A DNA stretch of 64,000 bases from Pseudomonas azotoformans (GTDB lineage: Bacteria > Pseudomonadota > Gammaproteobacteria > Pseudomonadales > Pseudomonadaceae), in NCBI RefSeq assembly GCF_900103345.1, contig NZ_LT629702.1:1798001-1862000 (forward strand). The letters run 5' to 3'. The notes below the pieces were generated by a model, which saw only the letters and a list, made by a program, of their open reading frames with translations, made no database searches and had not been told where the DNA came from. This document shows, piece by piece, positions 36,373 through 44,796 of the stretch. Positions within the stretch are counted from its first letter, which is position 1; each line of letters begins with the position of its first letter. Made by a program: the position numbers and the translations under genes.

Positions 36373-37716
36373 TCAGGCCCCCAGCAGGCTTTGCCCGCAC
36401 ACGCGTACAACCTGGCCGTTGACCCCGCCGGAAGCCGGGTGTGCCAACCAGGCGATGGTCTCGGCCACGTCAATTGGCTGCCCGCCCTGGGACATCGAGT
36501 TCATGCGCCGCCCCGCTTCGCGGATCATCAACGGGATTTTTGCGGTCATCTGGGTCTCGATAAACCCGGGCGCCACTGCGTTCACCGTGACCTGCTGCGC
36601 CGCTGCATGGGATGCCAGGCCTTGCACCAGGCCAATCACACCGGCCTTGGAGGTGGCATAATTGCTCTGGCCGAGGTTACCGGCAATGCCGGAGATCGAC
36701 GACACGCACACGATGCGCCCACCGGGATTGAGCCCCTGGTTGTCCAGCAACGCCTGGCTGAGTTGCAACGGTGCTTCGAGGTTGACCGCCAGCACGCTGC
36801 GCCACGCTGCTTCGGGCATTTTCGCGATGGTTTTGTCACGGGTGATCCCGGCGTTGTGCACCACCACATCAAACGCGCCGTATTGGCTGGTGTGGGCCTG
36901 CAACAACGTGGCAGCGTCCAGGGCGGTGATGTCCAGCGGCAAGGCGGAACCGCCAACGCTGGTGGCGGCTTGCTGCAAGGCGTCTTGCGCCTGGGGCATG
37001 TCCACGCACACCACATGCGCACCGTCTCGGGCAAGCACCTGGGCAATCGCCAGGCCGATGCCACGGGATGCACCGGTGACCAGGGCGCGGCAGCCGGCGA
37101 AGGGTTTGTCCCAGTTAACGGAGACGTGGCTGTCTACCGGTTGTTCCAGGCGCACCACTTGCCCCGACACATAGGCCGAGCGGCGCGACAGGAAGAAACG
37201 CAAGCTGCTGTCCAGTGCTTCTTCGGCACCCGGCGCGACGTAGATCAATTGCACAGTGATCGCCCGGCGCAGCTCTTTGGCCAACGAGCGCACCAGCCCT
37301 TCAAGGGCGCGCTGGGCGATGGCCTGGGGCAAGTCCTGGCAATGTTCCGGCGCAGTGCCGAGCACCACCACACGACCATGGTGGCCGATGCGTTTGGCGT
37401 TGGCGTGGAAGAATTCATACAGCTCGTCCAGCTGTTGCAGATCGGCCACGGTGGTGGCGTCAAACACTGCGCCCTGCACCTTGACCGTGGACGGCGCCTT
37501 GGGCGTGGCCGGGGTGGCGATCACTGTGTCGGTGGCCGCGAACACACGCTGCACTTCAGCGGCCAGGCGCCCTGCCCCGGCGACGATCACCGGGTTGACC
37601 AAGCCGTGCTGGCCGCTGCGGTGGCGTTGCAGCGGCAGCGGTTGCGGTAAACCCACGGCCTGGGCCAGGCGACGGCCCCAGGGGGAATTGACGAACGAAA
37701 GGTAGCTGTCACTCAT
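36373..37716 (-). CDS. High-molecular-weight 3-oxoacyl-ACP/CoA reductase (FabG4 type)
   Basis: 447 residues from the ATG at 37716 (MSDSYLSFVNSPWGRRLAQ). An N-terminal flavodoxin-like domain of about 200 residues is fused to a C-terminal SDR with TGASRGIG, the NAG motif NAGITRDKTI, and the catalytic S-Y-K set in SSISGIAGNLGQSNYATSK. This layout is that of HMw FabG (FabG4 of mycobacteria), which prefers CoA thioesters and NADH. The 37728 start was rejected in favour of the second Met, whose sequence fits the family. Confidence 0.88.
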   Translation of the reverse strand: MSDSYLSFVNSPWGRRLAQAVGLPQPLPLQRHRSGQHGLVNPVIVAGAGRLAAEVQRVFAATDTVIATPATPKAPSTVKVQGAVFDATTVADLQQLDELYEFFHANAKRIGHHGRVVVLGTAPEHCQDLPQAIAQRALEGLVRSLAKELRRAITVQLIYVAPGAEEALDSSLRFFLSRRSAYVSGQVVRLEQPVDSHVSVNWDKPFAGCRALVTGASRGIGLAIAQVLARDGAHVVCVDMPQAQDALQQAATSVGGSALPLDITALDAATLLQAHTSQYGAFDVVVHNAGITRDKTIAKMPEAAWRSVLAVNLEAPLQLSQALLDNQGLNPGGRIVCVSSISGIAGNLGQSNYATSKAGVIGLVQGLASHAAAQQVTVNAVAPGFIETQMTAKIPLMIREAGRRMNSMSQGGQPIDVAETIAWLAHPASGGVNGQVVRVCGQSLLGA

Positions 37717-37762
37717 AGATAGATCCACTCACCACACATACTTGCCGTGTAAACCCGGTCTG

Positions 37763-37851
37763 TGTGGGAGAGGGCTTGCTTCCGATAGCAATCTATCAGT
37801 CAACGATTCATTGGCTGAACCACCGCTATCGGGGGCAAGCCCCCTCCCACA
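37763..37851. repeat. REPIN between fabG and fadE
   Basis: A slightly degenerate left REP TGTGGGAGAGGGCTTGCTTC at 37763 and a canonical inverted REP ending CCCCCTCCCACA at 37851. It separates the fadE gene from the fabG-maoC-thiolase-ligase run and may split or stabilise the transcript. Confidence 0.9.
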
Positions 37852-37867
37852 TTGATTGGGTTTTTTC

Positions 37868-40393
37868 CTAATTGACCGAGGCGTTTTCGCTTTGGCTGGC
37901 GCGACGTTTCGTGGTCGGCTCCAGCGCTTGCTTGCGCTGTTGCAACGCTTCCAACAAGCCGAAGTCCTGCGGGAAGTCATCCACCTGGATACCGTGATCG
38001 GCGTATTCCACATAACGCCCGAGCAAGGTGTCTTCGTCGTCGCTGATCAGGTCCAGTGCCCGTGCCTTGACGCGCCAGGTCGTGAACGCGGTGGCGGAGA
38101 TCGGCATCGGCTCGATCAGGCCCTGCTTGACGGCGGACTTGAGGCGGGCCTCGATCAGCTCCACTTGCGGCAACAGACGGAAACCCAGTTCGCCATAGGC
38201 CAGCTTGTCGATTTCCGGACGCGGGATGTAGGAATTGGCCAGCAGGCGGTCGCGGGTTTCCCCCGGCGTCTGCACCACATCGGCCACCTGGGCCAGCAGG
38301 CGGTCCGACGGTTTGCGCAGCGGGATACCGAAGGGGAACGTCAACGCCTTCAGCACGGAGGCGGCGGCTTTCGATGGGTAGTTATCGAGTACTTCGGCCA
38401 GCGCTTCATGGGCACGCAGCAACGCATCCTGGGCCGCCCAGTGCACCAGCGGCAAATCCGCCTGGGGCCGACCGTCATCCTCGAAGCGCTTGAGCACGCA
38501 GGACAGAATGTACAATTGCGACAGAATATCCCCCAGGCGCCCGGTGATACTTTCCTTGCGCTTGAGGGCACCGCCCAGCACGCCCATGGAGATATCCGAG
38601 ACCAGTGCCAGCACCACCGACAGACGATTGGCCTGGCGATAGTAGGATGCCAGCGCGGGATCGGTCTTGGCGGGAGCAGAAATCAGCCGACCGCCTGTCA
38701 GGGAATGCACCACTGCACGCACGGTGTTGGCCAGCACAAAACTCACATGGCCGAACATGGCACTGTCGAATGCCTCCAGCGCCTTGCGCCGATCCGGGTT
38801 GCGCGCCGCTTCCATCTCGCGGAACACATAGGGATGGCAACGGATCAGGCCCTGGCCAAAGATGATCAGGCAGCGCGTCATGATGTTCGCGCCTTCCACC
38901 GTAATGGCGATGGGGCTTTGCTGATAGGCGCGGGCCAGGAAGTTATTCGGCCCCATGCAGATGCCTTTGCCGGCGACGATGTCCATGCCGTCATTGACGA
39001 TGATCCGCGCCCGCTCGGTAACGTGGTACTTGGCAATGGCCGAGATCACCGAAGGTTTTTCACCGGCATCCAGGGACGCCACCGAGACCTTGCGCACCGC
39101 ATCGCAGGCATACAAGTGCCCGGCCATCCGCGCCAGTGGCGCCTGCACACCTTCGAACTTGCCGATGGGCAGGCCGAACTGTTTACGCATGGCCGCATAC
39201 GCGGTTGTGCCGCGCACTGCGACCTTGCCCAGGCCAACGTTGGCCGATGGCAGCGAAATCGCCCGGCCGGCTGCCAGGCATTCCATCAACATGCGCCAGC
39301 CGTTGCCGACTTGTTCGCGCCCGCCGATCACCCATTCCAGGGGGATGAACACGTCCTTGCCGGTGGTAGGACCGTTCTGGAACACCGCGTTGAGTGGCCA
39401 ATGCCGGCGGCCGCTGTTGACGCCCGGATGGGACGTCGGGATCAACGCGCAGGTAATCCCCAGGGAACCGGGCTGGCCCAGCAATCCGTCCGGATCTTCT
39501 GCGCGAAACGCCAGGCCGAGCACCGTAGCGATGGGGCCGAGGGTGATGTAGCGCTTATCCCAGGTCACCCGGAAACCGAGGACTTCCTCGCCTTCATGCA
39601 TCCCTTTGCAGACGATGCCCAGGTCGGGAATCGCCCCGGCATCCGAGCCGGCATACGGGCTGGTCAGGGCAAAGCACGGGATGTCTTCGCCCCGCGCCAG
39701 ACGCGGCAGGTAGTAATTGCGCTGGGCATCTGTGCCGTAATGCAGCAGCAGTTCGGCCGGGCCGAGGGAGTTGGGCACCATCACCGAAATCGCCGCCGCC
39801 GAGCAGCGCGTCGACAGCTTCATCACCACCTGCGAGTGCGCATAGTGGGAGAAACCTTTGCCACCGTACTGCTTGGGAATGATCATGCCGAGGAACCCGG
39901 CGTCCTTGGTGTACTGCCAGCCTTCGGGGGACATGTCTTGCCAGACCTGGGTGGTTTCCCAATCGTTGGCGATGTCGCACAGGGTCTCCACTTCGTTATC
40001 GAGGAAGGCTTGTTCTTCAGCACTCAGGCTGGCAGGCGCGGCTTGCAGCAGGCGCTGCCAATCGGGCTTGCCGCTGAACAGCTCGGCGTCCCACCACACG
40101 GTGCCGGACTCGATCGCGGCGCGCTCGGTGTCGGACATGGCGGGCATGATTGTACGAAACAGGCCCAGGGCCTTGCTGGTGAGCAGGGTGCGGCGCACAG
40201 GTTTGATTGCCATCAGCAGTGCGGGCAACACCACCAACAGCGCCGCAACGCTAATGCCGAAACCGGTCACCGCGTTGAACAGGTAACCGGCCGCCAGCCA
40301 GATCAGGCCTGCACCCAACCAGTGAATGGCCGCGGCTTGTCGATACGCCAGGGCAATCGCGGCTGCGACACCCACCAATAACCAGATAACCAT
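37868..40393 (-). CDS. fadE: Acyl-CoA dehydrogenase FadE
   Basis: 841 residues, the long bacterial FadE form. Two or three N-terminal membrane helices (about 2-20, 28-45, 46-64) are followed by the acyl-CoA dehydrogenase fold (GSDAGAIPDLGIV, RYITLGPIATVLGLAFR, KFEGVQAPLARMAGHLYACDAVR) and the C-terminal DUF1974 region with EAALKQGLIE-like helices. It performs the first oxidation step of fatty acyl-CoA with FAD. The start has GAGG upstream. An AT-rich promoter with a TTCAAA/TTTGAA palindrome precedes it. Confidence 0.92.
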   Translation of the reverse strand: MVIWLLVGVAAAIALAYRQAAAIHWLGAGLIWLAAGYLFNAVTGFGISVAALLVVLPALLMAIKPVRRTLLTSKALGLFRTIMPAMSDTERAAIESGTVWWDAELFSGKPDWQRLLQAAPASLSAEEQAFLDNEVETLCDIANDWETTQVWQDMSPEGWQYTKDAGFLGMIIPKQYGGKGFSHYAHSQVVMKLSTRCSAAAISVMVPNSLGPAELLLHYGTDAQRNYYLPRLARGEDIPCFALTSPYAGSDAGAIPDLGIVCKGMHEGEEVLGFRVTWDKRYITLGPIATVLGLAFRAEDPDGLLGQPGSLGITCALIPTSHPGVNSGRRHWPLNAVFQNGPTTGKDVFIPLEWVIGGREQVGNGWRMLMECLAAGRAISLPSANVGLGKVAVRGTTAYAAMRKQFGLPIGKFEGVQAPLARMAGHLYACDAVRKVSVASLDAGEKPSVISAIAKYHVTERARIIVNDGMDIVAGKGICMGPNNFLARAYQQSPIAITVEGANIMTRCLIIFGQGLIRCHPYVFREMEAARNPDRRKALEAFDSAMFGHVSFVLANTVRAVVHSLTGGRLISAPAKTDPALASYYRQANRLSVVLALVSDISMGVLGGALKRKESITGRLGDILSQLYILSCVLKRFEDDGRPQADLPLVHWAAQDALLRAHEALAEVLDNYPSKAAASVLKALTFPFGIPLRKPSDRLLAQVADVVQTPGETRDRLLANSYIPRPEIDKLAYGELGFRLLPQVELIEARLKSAVKQGLIEPMPISATAFTTWRVKARALDLISDDEDTLLGRYVEYADHGIQVDDFPQDFGLLEALQQRKQALEPTTKRRASQSENASVN

Positions 40394-40487
40394 GGGGATA
40401 CCTCAATTCGTATTCAGGGTATGGCCTACAGGCTGCAGGTCGAATGAGCTGCGGCGTAAAGCCACACTACAAAATTCGAAAAACATA

Positions 40488-40505
40488 TTCAAATTTTGTT
40501 TTGAA
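40488..40505. promoter_or_regulatory. TTCAAA-N6-TTTGAA palindrome in the fadE promoter
   Basis: Perfect 6-bp inverted arms in the AT-rich stretch about 95 bases upstream of the fadE start. The half-site TTGAAAT (40501-40507) is shared with the alkB promoter. A fatty-acid-responsive TetR repressor (PsrA/FadR class) would be a candidate binder; the sequence does not exactly match the PsrA consensus I know. Confidence 0.4.
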
Positions 40506-40584
40506 ATTATTATTTAATCATTGAGCAAAAAAACAGGCCGTATTGGGCCCTCCTTCATTTGATCAAGGTTGGAAAAGTTCGGAG

Positions 40585-40604
40585 CGGGTTGCATGAGCAA
40601 CCCG
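40585..40604 (-). terminator. Stem-loop downstream of fadL
   Basis: Perfect 8-bp arms CGGGTTGC / GCAACCCG with a 4-base loop, about 85 bases past the fadL stop. Only a short U-stretch (CTTTTCC) follows on the minus strand. Confidence 0.5.
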
Positions 40605-40688
40605 TAGACACACCATAGAGGCAACCCGCCTGGAAAGATGCGCTGACCAGGAGGGTGAATGCCGAGATACCTGCTACAACGCGCGTTA

Positions 40689-42131
40689 TCAGAATGCGTA
40701 AGTCGCCGAGAGACTGACCACCTCCCCCTTGGCTTCAGACTTGCCGTCCAGGCTCGCCGCGCCGAGTCGGTCTACGTTCTTGGTCTTGAGTTTGACGGTC
40801 TCGACAAACTGCCGGGAGTACGCCCCGTCGATGCTCAACCCTGGAATCGCACGAATGTTGTAGCCAAAACCCAGTGACACAAAGGTGCGATCGCCATCCG
40901 GAATACGCGGGTCACGCGTCGAGTTACGGGTCGGCGTCTGATCGAAGGAAACCCCTGTACGCAGGGTAAAATCATCGGTCAGTTTGTAATCACCACCGAA
41001 TGAGTACTGCCAGCTGTTCTTGTAGTTGTAAGGGATCGACACGATGGTATTGCCATCAGACTTCAAGGTCAGCGCCTTGAACGACGACCACTCTGTCCAC
41101 GTTACGCTGGCGCCCAGTGTGAGGCGATCGGAAAACTGGTGAACCCAATCGAAGGATGCGTTGGCGGGAATATCCAGTTGCGTGGACGCGTTGGCGCCGT
41201 CCGGATACAGCTTGAGGCCCGGATAAGCCAACTCGACCAGGGTCTTGCCATCGACCACAGGGATGGTCATCAAGCCTCTGGACGTTGGGTCGGCGTACAT
41301 ATTGTATTTGCCTTCCAGCTTGTTCTTGACCTTGGCGTGGTAATTCAAGCCCAGCGTGTCCCGAGGTGTCGCTTTCCAGGCGATGCCACCAAACCAGCCC
41401 AGGGACGTATTGTCCACTTTGACCCGCATCAAGGCCGCCCCCTGGCCCGCAGGGAAGGGAATCATGCCGAAGTCCGGCGATTGCGCAGCCGCCGCGTAAA
41501 GGTCGACGTTCTGACTGACAAAGCCTTTGGTGTGTTGAAGGATGGTGCCCAGGCCCACCGACCACTCATCGTTGACCTTGAACGACAAGGACCCCGTCAA
41601 CCCCACTGTTTCTATGCGCGTATCCACGGCGAAGTCACGGCCCTTCCAATCGTCATCCCACGTAGTACGAGCGCCCATGGGTACGACCTGGCTCAGACCA
41701 AACGCGAGGCGATCATTGATGGGCATGACCATGAAACCGGTAGGCACCCACGCCTCGAACCCGCCTTGCCCGCCATCGCCGGTACGTGGCGTAGAGGTGG
41801 TTAGCCCGGTGTCGGGGTCATACACCGTCGAAGAGGTCGGGTTACCCGCGTAATCGTAGGCCGCCCCTTTGTATTTGATATTGATGTCTGCGTAGTTGAG
41901 CGTGAACTGCGAAACGGTCTTATCGATGAAAGCCATGGCGGCCGGGTTGTTGTAGGCCGCCGAAGGGTCGTTCTTGAACAACGAGCCCCCACCAAACCCA
42001 CGGCCCCAGCCAGCGGCGTTAGTGGTCGGTGTCATAAACCCGCCCGCGTGCACCTGGATGCTGGAGGCCATCAGTCCTCCCAGCAGTGCCAGGCTAATAA
42101 ATGCGTGCGCCGGCTGTTTCTTGTTATTCAT
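40689..42131 (-). CDS. fadL: FadL/OmpP1-family outer membrane fatty acid or hydrocarbon transporter
   Basis: 480 residues from the ATG at 42131, with AAGGAG upstream. The signal peptide ends near ASSIQVHA. The mature N-terminus GGFMTPTTNAAGWGRGFGGGSLFKNDPSAAYNNPAAMA is the FadL hatch signature (NDPSAAYNNPAAMA). Alternating beta strands continue to a C-terminal phenylalanine (LSATYAF), as expected for an outer-membrane barrel. It takes up hydrophobic substrates, here probably alkanes or fatty acids, given alkB upstream and fadE downstream. The 42179 start was rejected. Confidence 0.9.
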   Translation of the reverse strand: MNNKKQPAHAFISLALLGGLMASSIQVHAGGFMTPTTNAAGWGRGFGGGSLFKNDPSAAYNNPAAMAFIDKTVSQFTLNYADINIKYKGAAYDYAGNPTSSTVYDPDTGLTTSTPRTGDGGQGGFEAWVPTGFMVMPINDRLAFGLSQVVPMGARTTWDDDWKGRDFAVDTRIETVGLTGSLSFKVNDEWSVGLGTILQHTKGFVSQNVDLYAAAAQSPDFGMIPFPAGQGAALMRVKVDNTSLGWFGGIAWKATPRDTLGLNYHAKVKNKLEGKYNMYADPTSRGLMTIPVVDGKTLVELAYPGLKLYPDGANASTQLDIPANASFDWVHQFSDRLTLGASVTWTEWSSFKALTLKSDGNTIVSIPYNYKNSWQYSFGGDYKLTDDFTLRTGVSFDQTPTRNSTRDPRIPDGDRTFVSLGFGYNIRAIPGLSIDGAYSRQFVETVKLKTKNVDRLGAASLDGKSEAKGEVVSLSATYAF

Positions 42132-42141
42132 GCCCCACTCC

Positions 42142-42152
42142 TTATTATTTTT
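42142..42152 (-). promoter_or_regulatory. AAnAAnAA motif before fadL
   Basis: The minus strand reads AAAAATAATAA and joins the AAGGAG ribosome site 10 bases before the ATG. A second A-rich run (AATAACAAGAA) lies just inside the coding start. Confidence 0.6.
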
Positions 42153-42184
42153 ATCCACGACGGTCGGCTGGACCGCCATGTTGT

Positions 42185-42220
42185 GTACAACAGGCGCCTG
42201 CGACGAGGCGCCTGTCGTAC
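42185..42220 (-). terminator. Strong stem-loop between the PraB-like gene and fadL
   Basis: 10-bp perfect arms ACAGGCGCCT and AGGCGCCTGT (42190-42199, 42206-42215), extended outward by GTAC pairs. It lies about 25 bases past the PraB-like stop. No U-run follows, so it may stop or stabilise the upstream mRNA. Confidence 0.65.
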
Positions 42221-42242
42221 ACGGGTGATCAGCCCTTTGTTC

Positions 42243-42755
42243 TTATTGCACGTGCAGCGTCGGCGCCTTCACGGTCAACGACTGAACAGCGCAGTTGCCC
42301 GAGAGCGGCTGGCTGGAAGGTGTCGACAGGGTTTGAGTCGGCTCGTCCCACACCAGGTTGAGGGTGCCAGCACCGCAGTTGGATGGCGGGAAGGCAACGG
42401 TCCAGCCAACGTTGGTCACGGTAGCGGTGCCCTTCTTGGTAACAGGGTCATAGCTGGTCGCGGTCAATACCCAACCTGGAGATGGAATGTTCTTCAGGGT
42501 GGGCAAACCACACAGGCCGCCCCCAGTGAGCGACGCCGAAGTGATGGTGACCACACCGCTGCCAGCCACCGTACCGCCGAAGGTGATACCACAGGTGATC
42601 GGGGCACCGGCCGACGAAGGAGAGGTCACCACGATGGTGCCTGCGCTCGTGGTAAAAGGCCCGGCGGGCGTAATGGTCGCCGCACTGGCCATCGATGCCG
42701 CACCCATGCAAACAGTCAAAGCAGTCAACGACACGAGGGTTTTCAAGCTTTTCAT
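42243..42755 (-). CDS. PraB-like exported protein (alkane oxidation activator family)
   Basis: 170 residues with signal peptide MKSLKTLVSLTALTVCMGAA up to ASA. The mature protein is Thr/Ser/Gly-rich and beta-stranded, with TITPAGPFTTSAGTIVVTSPS and four conserved-looking cysteines (PITCGITFGG, GGGLCGLP, PSNCGAG, SGNCAVQ). This matches the PraA/PraB proteins of P. aeruginosa, exported factors first described as stimulating alkane oxidation. It lies between fadL and a second family member, next to alkB. The start codon is fused to a GAGGAAAAACA ribosome/A-rich site. Confidence 0.7.
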   Translation of the reverse strand: MKSLKTLVSLTALTVCMGAASMASAATITPAGPFTTSAGTIVVTSPSSAGAPITCGITFGGTVAGSGVVTITSASLTGGGLCGLPTLKNIPSPGWVLTATSYDPVTKKGTATVTNVGWTVAFPPSNCGAGTLNLVWDEPTQTLSTPSSQPLSGNCAVQSLTVKAPTLHVQ

Positions 42756-42762
42756 TGTTTTT
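42755..42762 (-). promoter_or_regulatory. A-rich AAnAAnAA run at the PraB-like start
   Basis: The minus strand reads AAAAACAA, with its last A being the A of the ATG, directly after GAGG. Protein or Hfq binding here would cover the ribosome site. Confidence 0.45.
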
Positions 42763-42887
42763 CCTCACATGTTAAGGCGAAGTCATTTCGCCGGGGGTAA
42801 TGGCCATGAACGAGAGGTCACGGTGAATCTGCAGAACTTCCCTTTCCAGCCAAATCTCAATTCAATTACCGCTGTAACATCCGACAG

Positions 42888-43382
42888 TCATTCAACAACT
42901 TTGAAGTTCGGTGGCATCTTGATCGACACCGTCTTGATCTTGCAGTCTTCACCAATCGGCACATTGGCGGCTTCCAACTTGCCAGTGGCGTTATCCCAAG
43001 TACCATCGGCGGTCGAAGGTCCGCACTTTCCGCCGAGACCGAATGCGTGTACGTCCACGCTGATCTTCGACATGGAACCGCTCTTGGTGTCTTTGGCGAT
43101 TAATACCCACGGCAAGTTGATGGCTTCCACGCGGCTGCACTTGAGGCCGCCGTCGAATTCAACTTTGTCGACATTCACCGAGGAGCCATCGGCCGCGACC
43201 TTGCCGGCCACCTTGATGGTGCAGTCGGCGCTGATCAGCGCGCCCTTGGAGAAGCTGATGGGGCCTTGGGCGGTAAAGGCGCTGCCCGCCGGTTCGATGC
43301 GTGCAGCCTGGGCCTGGTGATAGACAATCAGCCCCAGCGCGGCCAATACGATATGGGTTGTGAACTTGGCAGGTGATTGCAT
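42888..43382 (-). CDS. PraA/PraB-like exported protein, second copy
   Basis: 164 residues. The signal peptide THIVLAALGLIVYHQAQA is followed by ARIEPAGSAFTAQGPISFSKG and a cysteine pattern (SADCTIKVAG, GLKCSRVE, GKCGPST, EDCKIKTV) that parallels the downstream gene. Both share the plan PAG-x-F-x-T, a first Cys strand, a G-rich second Cys strand, then NLPWV/PSPGWV. The pair therefore arose by duplication. The role is probably at the cell surface during hydrocarbon growth (emulsifying or surface change), known only from the family. Confidence 0.7.
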   Translation of the reverse strand: MQSPAKFTTHIVLAALGLIVYHQAQAARIEPAGSAFTAQGPISFSKGALISADCTIKVAGKVAADGSSVNVDKVEFDGGLKCSRVEAINLPWVLIAKDTKSGSMSKISVDVHAFGLGGKCGPSTADGTWDNATGKLEAANVPIGEDCKIKTVSIKMPPNFKVVE

Positions 43383-43403
43383 GGTGTACGTCCTTCCCTT
43401 TAA

Positions 43404-43414
43404 TTATTGTTGTT
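43404..43414 (-). promoter_or_regulatory. AAnAAnAA motif before the first PraA/PraB-like gene
   Basis: The minus strand reads AACAACAATAA, followed by TTAAAGGGAAGG and the ATG 21 bases further on. Confidence 0.6.
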
Positions 43415-43465
43415 CGGGTCAAACCACTGTATTGCAACTCATTGTGTAAACCTTGGGCGAAAGCA

Positions 43466-43484
43466 GCCTGCGCGGCACGCAGGC
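43466..43484 (-). terminator. Stem-loop between alkB and the PraA/PraB-like gene
   Basis: GCCTGCG / CGCAGGC perfect 7-bp arms with a 5-base loop, 32 bases past the alkB stop. It lacks a U-run and may be a processing or attenuation structure. Confidence 0.5.
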
Positions 43485-43515
43485 CCCGAGTACGCCAACA
43501 ACCGGTTAGTTGAAC

Positions 43516-44796
43516 TTAGAACGGTTTGGCGCTGTTACTGTACTTCTCCAGGTACTTCAACCGCTGTGAGGGCTGAAGATTGGTCAGGGTGATATCCCCG
43601 GCATAATGATTCAGGACTCGATGATCCATGCGCCGCCGCCACAAGTACGGCACATAGGCCCAGACAATCATGCTCGCGTAGCCATAGGGCAGTTGCGGTG
43701 ATTCATCAAAGTGGCGCAACGACTGATAACTACGGGTCGGGTTGGCATGGTGATCAGAGTGCCGTTGAAGTTGGAACAGGAAGATATTGGTGACAATACG
43801 GTTGCTGTTCCATGAATGCCGTGGCGAGCACCGTTCATAACGACCATTGGGCAACTTCTGGCGTTTAAGGCCGTAGTGCTCCACATAGTTCACGACTTCC
43901 AGCAACGAGAAGCCGTAGATGCCCTGGATAATCAGGAACGGAATCACCGCCGCGCCCAGCCAGGCGATCATCGCGCCCCACAACACCACGCTGTACATCC
44001 AGGCGCTGAGCACACCGTTCTGCCAGTGCCAGGCCGGCAGACCAAGCTTGCGCAGGCGTTCGCGCTCCAGGTTCCACGCCGAGCGGGCGCTGAACCACAC
44101 CGAGCGTGGCAGGAATGCCCAGAAACTCTCGCCCAACCGCGAGCTGGCCGGGTCTTCCGGCGTCGCGACACGCACGTGATGGCCACGGTTGTGTTCGGTG
44201 TAGAAGTGCCCGTAGAAGGTCGGTGCCAGGGTGACCTTGGCCAGGAACACTTCCAGCGCGTTGGGCTTGTGCCCCAGTTCATGCGCCGTGTTGATCGCGA
44301 TGCCGGTGGCGGCGCCGGTCGACATGGCCATGCCCAAGTAAGTGAACCAGCTCGGTTCGCCATGCAGTTGCGTGCGTGCAGTGATGTAACTCGCGGCGTG
44401 AGACAGCCAGCTGGACGGCTCCAGGTTCGCGGCAGCCTGCAACAGGCCGCCCTGGATGATCCAGTCGATACCGCCGGCGGCGAGCCAGCCGGTGATCACC
44501 ACCGAGGAGATGACAAACAGCACGCCGGTGTAGACGATCCAGCGATAGTAGCTTTGGGATTCGAGGTGGCTGACGGCGGATTCGGGCGGGTTGCTCACGT
44601 CTTCACCGAGCAAGCCATCGATCAACGGGATCAGGCCGAAGATCACCAGTACACCGACCCACCAGAGCTGCTGGATACCGGTGGTGATGGCCAGTGCGCC
44701 GGAGAGCAACGGGGTGGCCAGGGGCATGATGCCCAGCCACCACAGGTGACGTTTGCCGTCGGTCCATATGCTTGGAGCTGCCAGGGTCTGATTCAT
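43516..44796 (-). CDS. alkB: AlkB-type alkane 1-monooxygenase
   Basis: 426 residues from the ATG at 44796, with GGAGG 6 bases upstream (MNQTLAAPSIWTDGKRH). It is an integral membrane non-haem di-iron hydroxylase with all His clusters: HELGHK at 172-177, EHNRGHH at 201-207, the HYG signature NYVEHYG at 303-309, and LQRHSDHH at 343-350. Membrane helices lie around 18-36, 44-62, 88-106 and 268-292. It oxidises medium or long n-alkanes to 1-alkanols using rubredoxin electrons; no rubredoxin gene is nearby. The in-frame extension to 44913 is an mRNA leader rather than coding. Confidence 0.95.
   Translation of the reverse strand: MNQTLAAPSIWTDGKRHLWWLGIMPLATPLLSGALAITTGIQQLWWVGVLVIFGLIPLIDGLLGEDVSNPPESAVSHLESQSYYRWIVYTGVLFVISSVVITGWLAAGGIDWIIQGGLLQAAANLEPSSWLSHAASYITARTQLHGEPSWFTYLGMAMSTGAATGIAINTAHELGHKPNALEVFLAKVTLAPTFYGHFYTEHNRGHHVRVATPEDPASSRLGESFWAFLPRSVWFSARSAWNLERERLRKLGLPAWHWQNGVLSAWMYSVVLWGAMIAWLGAAVIPFLIIQGIYGFSLLEVVNYVEHYGLKRQKLPNGRYERCSPRHSWNSNRIVTNIFLFQLQRHSDHHANPTRSYQSLRHFDESPQLPYGYASMIVWAYVPYLWRRRMDHRVLNHYAGDITLTNLQPSQRLKYLEKYSNSAKPF

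Noticed and set aside
35518..37650. A 710-codon + strand frame over fabG and maoC
   Set aside because: Shadow frame of two real minus-strand genes with overlapping ends and clear active sites. The product has no recognisable motif.
37856..40381. An 841-codon open frame antisense to fadE over its full length
   Set aside because: It mirrors fadE codon for codon in the complementary phase, a known artefact of strongly GC-biased third positions. It has no ribosome site, and its product is His/Gln/Arg-rich with no domain.
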